NCBI GenBank assembly: GCA_037976565.1
Contig: CP137672.1
Coordinates: forward strand, 30,199,218-30,263,217
From: Mesocentrotus franciscanus
Lineage: Eukaryota > Echinodermata > Echinoidea > Camarodonta > Strongylocentrotidae
Reading direction: 5' to 3'
Length of the DNA stretch: 64,000 bases
Position numbers and translations under genes: made by a program. Positions 1 to 13,700 of the stretch are shown in pieces. How positions within the stretch are numbered: position 1 is the first letter of the stretch; each line of letters opens with the position of its first letter. The notes beneath the pieces were generated by a model, which was given only the letters and a program-made list of their open reading frames with translations, had not been told where the DNA came from and made no database searches.

Positions 1-740
1 CATAGTCGCTTTTTTAAAATAAAGATATGAGGTATGTTACGAAACTTTCACTTTGAAACCTAACTTGAGGTTGCCAAAAGAATAAATTTAGTGGATTTGT
101 TAGTAATCGTTCAGCAGAGGCAGACTGTCTAAATGGAGAGAGAGAGAGAGGGGGGAGGGAGAGAGGAGGAAGGTATAAACGAAATTACACACACATACAC
201 GCACACCCACATACTTACAACCGAGACCTCTATTAAAACAAAACAAAAATGGAATCGAGGGGAAGACAATCGGGGGGGGGGAACACTGGCAAATTGGGTT
301 TCCTTTAAAACCTCGTATGTGACAAGCGTATATCACTCTCATTCTGTGCTTCTTCATTACGTAATGTTTAGAAAAAGCGAATTGAAGTAGGTCTACGTCT
401 CTTGACACACATATGTACGTATTTAATATCATGAACAGATTTAACTATTTTCTATCGTTGATTGGCCTGAATTAAAATGAATCGAAATTAAGTTTTTTTG
501 AAACTTCTCTTCTTCATATTGAACGAGTTTCACCAATTATTACATGGAACTAGAAAAACATGGATTTCATGACGAATTTGTCACCTATCATAGATCTCTT
601 GCTATGCGTGGTGACATGTCGTAAGGTATTGACAAGGGTGACCTAAAATATGTGTGTCTCTGTTACATCAACAACTAAAAGTTATTACAGTATCTTTTTG
701 GAGTCAGAGTGATAGCAGCAGATGATGACGATGATGATGA

Positions 741-743
741 TGC

Positions 744-774
<31 letters not shown>

Positions 775-782
775 TGTGTGTG
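741..782. repeat. GT/GC dinucleotide microsatellite
   Basis: Alternating GT repeats pass into GC repeats and back to GT. This is a potential Z-DNA-forming purine/pyrimidine alternation. It abuts the left end of the TIR element that starts at 786. Confidence 0.85.
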
Positions 783-785
783 GTA

Positions 786-1655
786 GGGGAAAGTGAGGTA
801 AGATGAGCCAGTGGGTAAGTTGAGCCACCCCTTGTTACTAGGAAACTGTAGGAAGTGAAAACTGGTTTGCACCCTCAGGACATTAAGGACATCATCTTAC
901 ATCACTGGAACTACCTTTGTCGCATGGGGGCAGAATGGGAAGAAATTTGTCGTTATTTTGGGGGTTTACACATTTTTTAATTATTTTTTTTATTATTGTA
1001 GAAATATAGTGATTATACCTTCCCAATTGGGATCTATCAAATTGCTTGTTGTGAATGGATGTTATAGTTTAAAGCGGAGTTTTGTGTAAAAACCTTTGAG
1101 CCTCATTGAACAGTAAAATGCAATGCTGTGTCAAGTTTTCAAAATGGCGTGTGTGGGGTAAGATGGGACTTTCCGTTGGGGGCAAGTTGAGCCTTGGTTT
1201 CTCCCAATGCCCCATTGTGTGGCTCATCCTACCCCTATGTGAATCATTGTGTACTTTTTAAAACATTTAAGTTAAAATGGAAGAAATGATGATTGACAGC
1301 AATACACGCCTTGATGTACTTATTGGTGAATAGGCTACCCTGACAAAAGATTAGAAATAAATAGATAGATAAATAAATGTACATGTAATGTTATTCTAAT
1401 AAGTTCATTTCAGATGCCAAAATGCCACGTAATATGCCACGGATCAACATACCCATGACTGGGGTAAAATGGATCCAAATGACTTTTTTTGGCGGTCCAC
1501 CAGACACATATAAAATGAGTTGCTTCACTGGTGAATAGAGGAAAAGAGAGAATGATAGTTGTACTACATTACTGTATTTAACCCATAACTATAGTACCCA
1601 TCTATTGGTAGTACAGAGCCAAAATGTAAAAACTGGCTCTTACCTCACTTTCCCC
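786..1655. mobile_element. 870-bp non-autonomous TIR DNA transposon with TA target duplication
   Basis: The left end reads GGGGAAAGTGAGGTAAGA. The right end is its exact reverse complement for 18 bp (1,638-1,655). A GCCAG block follows in both termini, offset by three bases. Each end is flanked by TA, a dinucleotide target duplication as made by Tc1/mariner-type and some other transposases. No transposase ORF is visible, so it is MITE-like. Variants of the terminal words (GGGGTAAGATGGGA, GGGGCAAGTTGAGCC) recur inside it. The superfamily is not certain. Confidence 0.8.
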
Positions 1656-1723
1656 TATTTTTGAACAGGTCCATGATGAAAGTCTGCTATTGAATCACTA
1701 TATTTAAGAACGAAGAAGCAAAC

Positions 1724-4700
1724 CTGTTTGGCAGTATTGGCCGATATACCCAGGTGGACAACTGCAGTTGTATGAAGGACTAGAGCCATGAATAGGAAGA
1801 CAAGATCCTCCGTTTTCACACAGGTTATTTGCACATGGATCCAAAGCTGGAAATGATTTACATAACGGAGTATAAGTTAAAGTAAAGTAACATTAATTTA
1901 TGATATTTGAATGCCCTAATTTTCATGTTCAACATAATAAGAAAAAGAGGAGGAAGAAGAAGGAAAAAAGGGAACAAGAAGAAACAAAAACAACAAATTG
2001 AAAAATATAAAGTAAACGAGACCCATAGATGATTTCATGCAAATTTGTTAAGGAACTTGATCGTTCTAATGGTGAAATAAATCAATTAGATCATTTTACA
2101 AGCTCGCTGATAACCTATTGAATCTTGTGTATTAAATTTAATTTGCGATTCAACGGGATGCTGGTAAACATGTACTTTGACGATCTTGTGAAACGATGTC
2201 CAGGTGGCACAGATGTGTTTAAGACGCTACAGTCAGTGGTAGATGGTATATAAAGGGATGTGCTTGATATTCCTATATCCATACAGAAATGCATGTACGG
2301 GTGTTGTGTGGTCCAGTCTCCGGACTATGTGAACCACAAGGTACGGGTTCGAATCCCCGTAGCAGCACTAATGTCACTTGGCGAGGCATTGGTCTATTTT
2401 GCCATTATCCACCCAATCCAAATGAGTCATCCTTAGAGTGCTTGAGCGCTGTATAGCCAAGGCAATAATAATATAGCGATATGAGTGGCAATGTGCCAGA
2501 CATGACACTGTTATAATATAATGGTTGAGTCGATTGAATATTGATATTGTAATAGTATACTAATAATGAATGCTTATGAGTTCAATAGTGCGAATATTTT
2601 CAACGTTAATCTTTCAACGAATGAAAATATTGCACTATTGAACGAATGAAAAACATTAATTATTTGTTTTATACAACATCTTTCAACAAATTATGCTTTG
2701 CTCCTTATATTAAAGATAAATTAAAGTTGGAGTCAGGCCTTCTCGATTACATTCAGATTGCCTCCGCGTCAGATGCGCGCAGCTAATAACAATGGGATAC
2801 GTGCAGGGCAGAGAGGTACGTACGCGTCGCAGTCTGCATATAACCAAAAATGCACGGCGAATATAACCAAAAATGCACGGCGAATATAACCAAAAATGCA
2901 CGGTCGTGCAATAGTATTATTTATTGAATATCATGTGACCAACAATCCTCCAATCAAATGACAAGGATCTACGTAGGTGTTGTATAAAATGCAATATGGC
3001 GACAGATATATACCTGTTTGACAATATTGGCCGTTATACCCTTCTGGACAGTTACAGAAGTATGGAGGGAGGGAACCTGGGAAAGGAAAGCAAGATCCTC
3101 CGTTCTGACACTGGTTATCAGCGCATAGATCTAAAAATAGTAATGGATGATGAAAAGTAGTATGAGCATGATTGTGAGTACCAACTCAGGTTTTTTTTTC
3201 ATTGTAAAAAATACAGTTATAATTACTGGTTTTCATCGTAAAAACGTCTTCCATTATGAAATCGCGATTTGGAGTGGCTTATCTTTGAATTTCACAACGA
3301 TATGGATGATGTAAAATAAGCGTAAACACGTGATAGAAGTAACCGTAAGGTCAGGCTATATTTAAAGTGTACCAATCACCTCCAACAAATTGCTCTGTAT
3401 GCTTTATTCTAGAGATGAGCTCCAAAATTACTTCTATACAAAGACATTGCAAGTTTAAATAGACTCTCGATTGCCCAAAGGAGTAGACAAGTCGACCCAA
3501 ACCAGGACTCAACACCATAGTTATAATCCTAACGCGGTAATTTCCTATACAAACCGAATTCCTAACTTCAAGCTTTGACCCAACACTATACCTAATCCTA
3601 ACGCTAACTCTTATCCCAACCTATAAATCGATCGCAACTCCAACTCAAACCCTACATTTTACTTGACGAAATAAGCCCCGGAGCAAATGTGGGAGTACTG
3701 ATATCAGACCTGTTTGACACAGCTGGCCTGTGTACCCAACTGGGCAGTTACAGGTAAAGGGAAGACTTGGTCCAGGAGAAGGATTACAGGTTCCCCCGTT
3801 CTGACACTGGCTACTAGCACATGGATCTGAAGCTAGAAGAGATAAGTAAATGACGAGATAGAAATAAAGTAAAGGAAAGTCATCTTTCACGTAATCATAA
3901 ACAACGATCCCACAGACCATTCAAGGCATCATAGCTTTGTCCGTCATTTGAAATCTGATAAAGTAATTGTTTCCTACTGAGCTGTTATGTGTGTGTCTCG
4001 AAATGAGACAGTACAGAACTGATCACATGGCTATAATAAGGCTCTTTTGAACTCTTAATAAACCCTTAATATTTTTATATTAAAGAATTTAAAGGGAAAT
4101 ATTTTAAAGTTGGTTACTTCAAAAAAAGGAAATTGCTACAAGATTTCATAACGTTACAAATGTGAGTACGTGTACATCAATCTCTATCCAGATATCTGAC
4201 CGATATTCATTACAATCATGTAGATTATAGTGTGAAGAACAGACCTGTTTGGCAGAACTGGCCGGTATACCCAGATGGACAGTTACATGTGTAGGGAGGA
4301 TCGGATCCCAGAGAAGAGTTACAAGTTCCTCCATTCTGACATTGATTATTAGCACACAGATCAGAACCTGAGATGATTTACATGAGAAGAGGGTATAAGT
4401 TAAACCAAGCAAATTAACATATTCATGAAATAAACAAACACACGCACACGTATATAATGTGGACAAATAGATTGGATGGGGGAAATAATATATGCATAGC
4501 TTTAAATTCATTGCTCCTCCTTTCTGCCTTCCTTTTCGCGGAAATAACTGCACATTGCACAAACTGTCTCCGCCTTGAATCGAAGTGGGATATCTGGCTC
4601 TGTGCGACAAATGCATTAACCACTAGATCATGGAAGCAGATTTAGTAATATTGGTCATTTTTCATGATGAAAAAAATATTGTGGTTTAAGAGAAAGAAAT

Positions 4701-7700
4701 AAGTATTTTGACTGGTTTGACCGATTAGAAATATATCATGTATTTTCCTGATAATATGGTGTTTTAGGATGAAAAGTTTAAAATTCTTTATATTTTAGTC
4801 TTTGATAAAAGAATGAAAGAATGCCTTTAAATTGGAAACATTATTTATCTAATTTTTACACTTTAACAAAAATCTTGCAATGGATATCTCTAAGTACTTA
4901 GTTGAATTTTGAAGAAGCAAACCTGTTTGGCAGAACTGGCCGGTATACCCAGGCTGACAATTACAGAAGTATGGAGGGTTGGAACCTGGAAAAGGACTGC
5001 AAGATCCTCCGTTCTGACACTGATTATTAGCACAGACATTAACAGCTGGTAATATAAGATAGAACGCAACAAGTATTGAAAACGATAGTGAGAACGAAGA
5101 CTAAAGTTGTTGAAAAAGTGACGTCTGCAAAGGTGATAGGTCGTCCATTCCGCGCTTGCACTTTGGGTTAGCGTCTTATAATATTCAGGAAAATTGCCTT
5201 GCAGTTACAATTATATTCTAAAGCATAAATCTCTCCCAAAGTATACGAGCCACCCAATAATAATCCACTTTTAAAAGACCATCTTAGCGGATAAAACATA
5301 TGGCAGTCCCACTCATCCAATATAGATAGCAGTCACAGTATAAGTTTGATTAATTTGATGTTTCTGAATATTTGCAAAGTTTGAACCATATAATCTTAAT
5401 TTTGATCATATAATATTATAGCAATAATAAAGTTCTTTACAGCTCTTGAAACCTTTCGTAAAATGTTTTAAATTATACCATTCACTCCCATAATCATAAT
5501 CTTCAAAGATAAAGGTATAAAAGAGTGATCTGTACGAAAGATTCAAATTATGAAAATCCCACCTGTTTGACAGAACTGGCCGGTATACCCAGGTAGGCAA
5601 CTACAGAAATATGGAGGATTGGCACCAGTAAAAGGATTACAAGATCCTCCGTTCTGACACTGGTTATCAGAACATAGATCTAGAGCTGAGAGAGAGTAGT
5701 ATAAATAAAGCAAAATAGAATGTAACAACTATACTATTGTGAGCTCATACACTAAATCTGCTTTAAAAAAGTAGCGTCTGCAGATTTGATTTGTCTTCAA
5801 TTCTGAAATTTCAGTTGCAGTTTGTATAGATCCATGAAGTTATAAGAATACATGCACTATGATGGGAAGCGTGCATATCAGATCCAATTAAATCAACAGA
5901 ATAGTTAGAATAAAGCATCTTTTTTTTGTACTTACAAATCACTTAAAAAACTTCACCGTAAGTAGACAATCTTAAAAGAAGAAAAAGCAACTACAAAAGA
6001 AAGGATTAATATAACAATATACATGAACAATAAATGTTTTCTAACCACTAAAAAGATGGCAACAACGGTAAAGTCTGATTTACACTGATGTATCAGCGTT
6101 GTACAGCTTTGTCAATTTGATTCATATGATGTATAATAATCATTTAAAAGGTACAGCAACCAATCAATTCATGAATTCAAATCTTAAAGGCATACCTGTT
6201 TGACAGAGCTGGCCTGTGTACCCAACTGGGCAGTTACATGTATAGGGAAGACTGGGTCCCGAAGAAGGGTTACACGCTCCTCCGTTCTGACATTGGTTAT
6301 TAGCACAAGGATCCGTACCTGAAAATGAGTTACATTGAGAGTTAGAGCAAACCAGAGAAAATCATGTTACATTAAACACAAGAAATTATATACTCTCAAA
6401 AAGTACTTGTAGAGTTGATTTTCATTGTTTGGAGAAGAAATATGACTAATTATCGTCTTTAATGACCTTAAAATGTGCAATTCTCGTACAGACCAAATAA
6501 CAGTTATTGCATCTATCTTTTGGTATCATAAGTGTCTGTTATATTCCCATCTAACACATGCCATTTTTGCGCGAACTGGACTAAAAAAACGCGAAGAAGC
6601 AAACCTATCAGATATTGAAAGATGAAGAAACAAACCTAATTGGCAGAACTGTCCAACAATCTCTGGAACCTTAGAAAGGATTACGAGATCCTTCATTCTG
6701 ACACTGGTTGACGAATTATGCAGTCTTTAACATTCTTGACTTCAAGAGTCATAACATTGGTAATGCAATTAATTGTACAGATATTTTGTGTGCCAAGAGC
6801 CCAGTTCACCATTCATTAACTTGTGTGATCTTTGTATTGAAGAATTTTGAAGCAGCATTTTGATTGAGTTATATGAGTCTACAAGGACGAAAGGCCGCGT
6901 TATTAAACGAACATTTCTACGTCTCTTGTGTTTCATTTAATATCTCTGAAGCATATTTGAACACTTTCACGGTTTCTTAAGCAAGGAAGGAACAGAAGTA
7001 TAGTATGATTAATATAGAAAAATATAGACTGATTTTTCTGGATGCAAATACCGTGAGAATAGAAATGGAACTTGTGGCATAGGAAACATACATGACGGCT
7101 CTCTTACGGAATGAAAATGAAGCTATTATACATGTATAATTAAACCGAGTACCGATTAATATCATACCTGTCTGACAGAATATGCCGGTATACCCAGGTA
7201 GACAGTTACACGTGTAGGGAAGACTGGGTCCCGGAAAAGGGTTACAAGTTGCCCCGTTCTGACATTGGCTACCAGCACATGAATCTGAAGCTAGGAGAAA
7301 TTTACATAAGGGCGACCAAAAAGTGTATTTATAAAAATATGTTATAGAAGGAAACATTGGTAACATATTCATAAATATATTGAAATGTTAGCGTTCTGCA
7401 CGCAGTCTTTGAGACCGACGGTCCACGAGGCTGAAAGCCTTCGAGACCGACAGCCCATGAGACAGCCCACGTGACTGACAATTTCGGTCTCGTCGGCTGT
7501 CGCGGTCTACTTGGATGTCCCAAACGGAGGTAGAAATATGAGATAAACGGTGCATAATCATATAATGATTATTTCTGAAAATGTTTGGGACTCTACCACA
7601 TTGAAAAACAAAACGAGGGAAATTTTCTAAGTTAAGCGACACATCAAAGATAGAGGAGATGTGTGATATTTGTACCCAGAGGGACGATTGAAATATAATT

Positions 7701-10700
7701 AATCAAATGCAGAAATAGGAAGAAACAAACCTATTTGGCAGATTTGTCCTCTATAACCAAGTTGACAATTGCAAAGGTATGGAGGGTTGGAACCAGGCAA
7801 AGGACTGCAAGATCCTCCGTTCTGACACTGGTTGTTAGCACAGAGATCCAAAGCTGGTAATTGAAGATGTAAACACAATTTGAAACCGATTGGGAGTACA
7901 CAGACGGAGATGTTTAAAGAGACTTCTCGTCAGCAACGAAAGGGTATACCAACTTGCAATTCATTTCGATAGGGTTTTAGTGTTCATGTGCCAGGAAACG
8001 TAATAGTATAATGGTATTGAGGCTCAATTGAGTAGAGTTTAAGGTGATCAAAGTTTCAACAAATGTGCTAATTGAATCATATAATTGAAGTGTATTAAGT
8101 CCCTTTTTTAAGATAAAAAATCACAAGGAGCTGATATTAAAAAAAAAGTCATACCTGTTTGACAGAGAATGCCGGTAAACCCAGCTAGACAGTTACACGT
8201 ATAGGAAAGACTTGGTCCCGGAGAAGGATTACAAATTCCTCCGTTCTGACATTCGTTAATAGCACATGGATCCGTACCTGATAATGGTGTGACGATACGA
8301 TTATACCAAAAAGGAATTTAAAATATATATATATATATATTTATACTCCTAACTCCAAAACGTTATTTTATGGACGACATGATTTGATGCAGATGATAGA
8401 TCGTAAAAAGTACTTTATCTAATACAATTAATGTATATATAAAAAAATACGTCAACCGATTAGACAATATTAATTCTGCCCTTCGGCAGAAACCGATATT
8501 ATAACGGATATCTCATGCAAATGGCTATTCACAAATAACCCTTTTTTTAAATTCTAAAATCAAAGAGGAGACGATAAATAAAATTCAGGTTTATATTTTA
8601 CATTCAACCAGAGGGTGATCCATGATTTTTTAAGAGAGGGCACAATATTCCTAATATTTGTTGACATGCAACAACAACGACAACAACAACAACAAAGAAT
8701 ATTTTGTTAAAAAATGTAATCGCCTAAATAGGATGGAGGTGGCGGACTCATTATTTGGCCTGTGTACGAAAGCTTTACCACTTGGGTACCTCTATCCGCT
8801 AGTGCTTTCAGAAATATATATGGACAAAGAAAAAAAATTGGATAGTTACTTATGATATCATACCTGTTTGACAGAGTATGCCGGTATACCCAGCTAGACA
8901 GTTACACGTATAGGGAAGACTTGGTCCCGGAGAAGGATTACAAGTTCCTCCGTTCTGACATTGGCTACCAGCGCATGGATCTGAAACTGAAAATTGTGTG
9001 AAGTTGCGATTACACCAAAAAATAGTGTGTCTTTGTATACGCCTAACTTTAAAAGATTCATTTATTGGACGTCATGGTTAGTTTAAGATTATACATCATA
9101 AATAGCAATATATTTTGTTTTTCAAAATTTTCAGTTTTTCGTTCAGTTTTGATTTAAAAGGTTTGATGTCATATCACACTCCCACCATTTTCTGAATATC
9201 AATGAAGCTATACAGAAATTGTTTTTTCCCCATTCAAATAATTAATACAATTAATTATTTAATATAAAAAACGTCAAAAATTAAGTCAATATTAATTTTG
9301 CACTTCGGCAGGAACCGATATTGTAACTGATTTCTCATTTCGATAGGTATTCACAAATAACATGTTCTTAACAAAGAGCAAAGAAGAGACAATAAATGCT
9401 ATTCAGAGTTATCTTTACATTCCAACCGAGGCGTATCCATGATAGCACAATATTCCTAAAAGTTTGTTGACTAGCAAAAAAACCCACCAACACAGCCCCC
9501 CCCCCCAATAAAAAGGAGAGAAAGATAACAAAACCGGGCATCGCCATAATCATGAAAATAGAGGATGCGGTGGTTGACTCATTCTTTGACCTATGTACGA
9601 AAGGTAAATATATAAATATACATACATAAACAGACAATGGACATGATACTTATGATATTATACCTGATTGACAGAATATGCCTGTAAATCCAACTAGACA
9701 GTTACAGGTATAGGTAACAGTGGGTCCCGGAGATGGATTACAAAGTCCTCCGTTCTGACATTGGTTGTTAACACATGGATCTGAAAATTAAAGTGGTGTG
9801 AAGATATATGCGATTATACCAAAAAGCAATGTCTTTTTAAAATAATTATTTATACCGTAACTCCAAAACGTTATTTTATGGACGTTATGATTTGATGCAG
9901 ATCATAGATCATACAAAAGCACTTTATCTAATACCATTAATGTACATATACATATTACGTCAACCGATTAGACAATATTAATTCTGCCCTTCGGCAGAAA
10001 CCAATATTATAACGGATATCTCATGCAAATGGCTATTCACAAATAACCCTTTTTTTTAATTCAAAACTCAAAGAGGAGACAATAAATAAAATTCAGTTTT
10101 ATTTTTACATTCAACAAGAGGCAGATTCAGGATTTTTTAAAGAGAGGGCACAATATTCCTTATATTTGTTGACATGCAACAACAACAACAAAGATTTTTG
10201 TTTTTTAATTTAAAAAAAGTAATCGCCTAAATAGGATGGGGTGGCGGACTCATTATTTGGTTTGTGTACTAAAGCTTTACCACATAGGTACCTCTATCCG
10301 CTAGTGCCTTCAGAAATATAGGCTACATGGACATAGAAAAAAAACAATGGATATGTTACTTTTTATATCATACCTGTCTGACATAGAATGCCGGTATACC
10401 CAGCTAGACAGTTACACGTGTAGGGAAGACTTGGTCCCGGAGAAGGATTACAAGTTCCCCCGTTCTGACATTGGCTACCAGCGCATGGATCTGAAACTGA
10501 AAATTGTGTGAAGTTGCGATTACACCAAAAATGAGTGTGTCTTTTTATAATTATATGCCTAACTGTAAAAGATTAATTTACGCGACGTCATGATAAGTTT
10601 AAGATTATACATCATAAATAGCAATATATTTTGTTTTTCAAATTTTACAGTTTTTCGTTCAGTTTTGGTTGTTAACACGTTTGATGTCATATCACACTCA

Positions 10701-13700
10701 CACCATTTTCTGAATATCAATGAAGCTATACAGAAATAGTTGTTTTCCCTTTCAAATAATTAATACAATTAATTCGATATAAAAACTACGTCGAAGTTAT
10801 TAGTACATTCCAACCGAGGCGTATCCAGGAGTGCACAATATTCCTAAAAGTTTGTTGACTAGCAAAAAGAAACCAACAACACAGCCCCCTCCCCCCCAAA
10901 AAAAAGATAACAAAACCGGCCATCGCCATATAATCATGAAAATAAGGGATGCGGTGGTTGACTTATTCTTTGACCTATGTACGAAAGGTAAATATATAAA
11001 TATACATACATAAACAGACAATGGACATGATACTTATGATATTATACCTGATTGACAGAATATGCCTGTAAATCCCACTAGACAGTTACAGGTATAGGGA
11101 GCAGTGGGTCCCGGAGATGGATTACAAAGTCCTCCGTTCTGACATTGGTTGTTAGCACATGGATCTGAAAATTAAAGTGGTGTGAAGATGCGATTATACC
11201 AAAAAGGAATGTGTTTTTTTTAATGTATTTATACGCCTAACTCCAAAACGTTATTTTATGGACGTCATGACTTGATGCAGATGATTGATCATAAAAAACA
11301 CTATATCCAATACAATTCTGTTTTTCTTTTTCGGTTTTCTCACGCAAATGGCTATTCACAAAAAACAATCTTTTAATACAAAAAAAAAATCAAAGAGGAG
11401 TTTGTTGTTCATTCAAACAGAGGCTGATCTAGGAGGTTTTAAAAGAGAGGGCACAATATTCCTAATATTTGCTTACAAGCAAAACAACAACAGCAACGAA
11501 AAAAAGGGGAAAAAGAAGGAAAAAAGGTAATCGCCCTACCTGTTTGACAGAATATGCCGGTATACCCAGCTAGACAGTTACACGTGTAGGGAAGACTGGG
11601 TCCCGGAGAAGGATTACAAGTTCCTCCGTTCTGACATTGGCTACTAGCACATGGATCTGAAGCTAAAAATGGTGTGAAGTTGCGATTAAACAAAAAATGT
11701 TTCTTAAATATTTATACGCCTAACTCTAACAAGTTATTTTTTATGGAAGTCATGATTTGGTGAACATACAAAGTAATATATTTAATACAATTAATGTACA
11801 TATAAAAATACGTCAAAAGATTAGACAATATATTTTAATATAATAAAATATAACAATATTTCGCCATTCTATTACTCAAGTATTAATAATCGCATATAAT
11901 GCATACATAATAAATCTAGCTTATGTGGAGAAAAGAGGAGAAGCCAAAGAAAAATAAGAGGGGGAGGAGGAAGGAGAAGCGCAAGAAGAAGAAGATAAAG
12001 AAGGAGAAGAAAAGGAAGAATGAAAAAATGAAGAAGATGATAAAGATAAAACAGAAAATGCTTTGTAAAATAACGCCAAGTGAGGATGAAAAAAGTAGCT
12101 GCACGAAATCTATTTGTCCTTTACTTCATTTTGTGAGAACAGTGCCTTATGTTTTAATGAAGCAAAACTAAGAAAACCTACACTGTTGTTCACAGTTGGT
12201 CCCTCCAAATCCACTGGCACAGTTGCAGTAAAAAACAGTAAACACCTGAATACAGGTGCCTCCATTCAAGCATGGATCAGAGAGACAGGGTTCTTCAGGA
12301 GCTGAAATATATTATAATATATTATAATGATCATGATATTATAATGATCATGATAATAATAATAATAATAATAACAATAATAATAATAATAATGCTAACA
12401 ATGATTTTAAAAAATACAAGTAATAATAATAAATATTACATTATTATAATAATAATAATAATAATAAAATAATTAAATAAGACAAAAAGAAAAGAAAAGA
12501 AAGAGAGAAAGAAAGAATGAAAGAAGAGAAAGAGAAAAAGAAGAAGGGGGAGAATAAGAAGAAGAAGAAGAAAAAAAAGGAAAAGAAGAAGATTCCGAAA
12601 AGAAGGAGAAAGAAGAAGATGAAAAAGAAAGAAGAGTACGAAAAAGAAGGAGAAAATGTAGGAGAAAATGTACGAGAAAAAGTAGGAGTAGAACAAAATG
12701 GAGGAGAAGGAGAAAATTAAGAATAATAAGACGGAACAGAAAAATAGCGCAAACAAATGAGGAAAAAAACAAAACATTTTAAACATGACAAAAATAATCT
12801 AGGGCAAGGTCATCTCTAACAGTTACATTCATTTTGGGGGTGGAGTAGTCAGGGTGATGAAATAAAATACTAAGAAAACCCGATCTACATTATACGTGCA
12901 CTTGTTTTCTTGAATATAAATGCGATATGTCAATAAAAATGGTAGTAAAAGTGAATGTGATATGCCTGTTATACCTGTTTGACAGAACTGGCCGTTGAAT
13001 CCAGGTAGACAGATACAGGAGTAAGGAGGAATGGAACCCGTAGAAGGTTGACAGCCTCCGCCATTTTGACATTGGTTACTAGCACATGGGTCAAAAGCTG
13101 ATGACAAAAAGGTAAAAATGTATGTGGTATGGTTGGAAGGTTCGTCGGTTTGTTTTACGTAATTGCTGAAAAGGCATGTGTACATGTACATTTGCTTGTA
13201 AGTTTAAGCAACCAGGTGACCGACGGCTTTAAGTCCTCTACCAGGGACTTCGTAATGTGGAATAATGCCTCACCAAATGGCACTGGCTCATGGACTTGCT
13301 TTCCAACTTGGGACCTCCAAGTTTCAATACGAGACCACCACTCTACCACACAGCCTTTGCACCTCCGGCCGTATAATGAGCACTTCGTTATTTATTCATT
13401 TATTTATTTATTTATTATTATTATTTTTTTTTTTTATTGGGGGTGATTCAAGAAAACTTATTCTCAGCAACAACGTAAACGTAGTTACATTGTTTTGCAA
13501 GCTTATATGTTGGTATTTTACAAGAAATTGTTCACCTGAAACTGGGTTGCTGTATATGCTCAGTCTAAAGTGAATATATAACTGGGGAATTTAGAACGAG
13601 ATACAGTTTTCTGACTGAAGGCCATTCACACTCCTTTAAGATTAAAGCGACGTTTATAAAGGAACTACGCCATTTTAATATGATTGCGAAGTTAGTAAAA

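Larger units (their letters stand above)
1..1723. other. Left-edge non-coding stretch, probable intron of reeler-EGF gene B
   Basis: I found no EGF exon, terminal exon or other convincing coding sequence here. Gene B has an open phase-1 donor after 1,724, so this is most simply intron sequence leading to exons outside the window. It holds a purine-rich patch (about 133-175), a GT/GC dinucleotide run (about 741-782) and the TIR element at 786-1,655. Confidence 0.6.

Noticed and set aside
7388..7505. Cluster of GAGACCGAC and GTCGGTCTC words, also seen near 17,060 and 58,220
   Set aside because: This looks like ends of a small repeat family, but I could not define boundaries or a duplication, so it is not listed as an element.
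12436..12786. Open frames of 99-116 aa across 12,436-12,786 on the minus strand
   Set aside because: They translate the AAT and homopurine tracts and consist of Phe/Leu/Ser low complexity. They lie in an intron of gene B.
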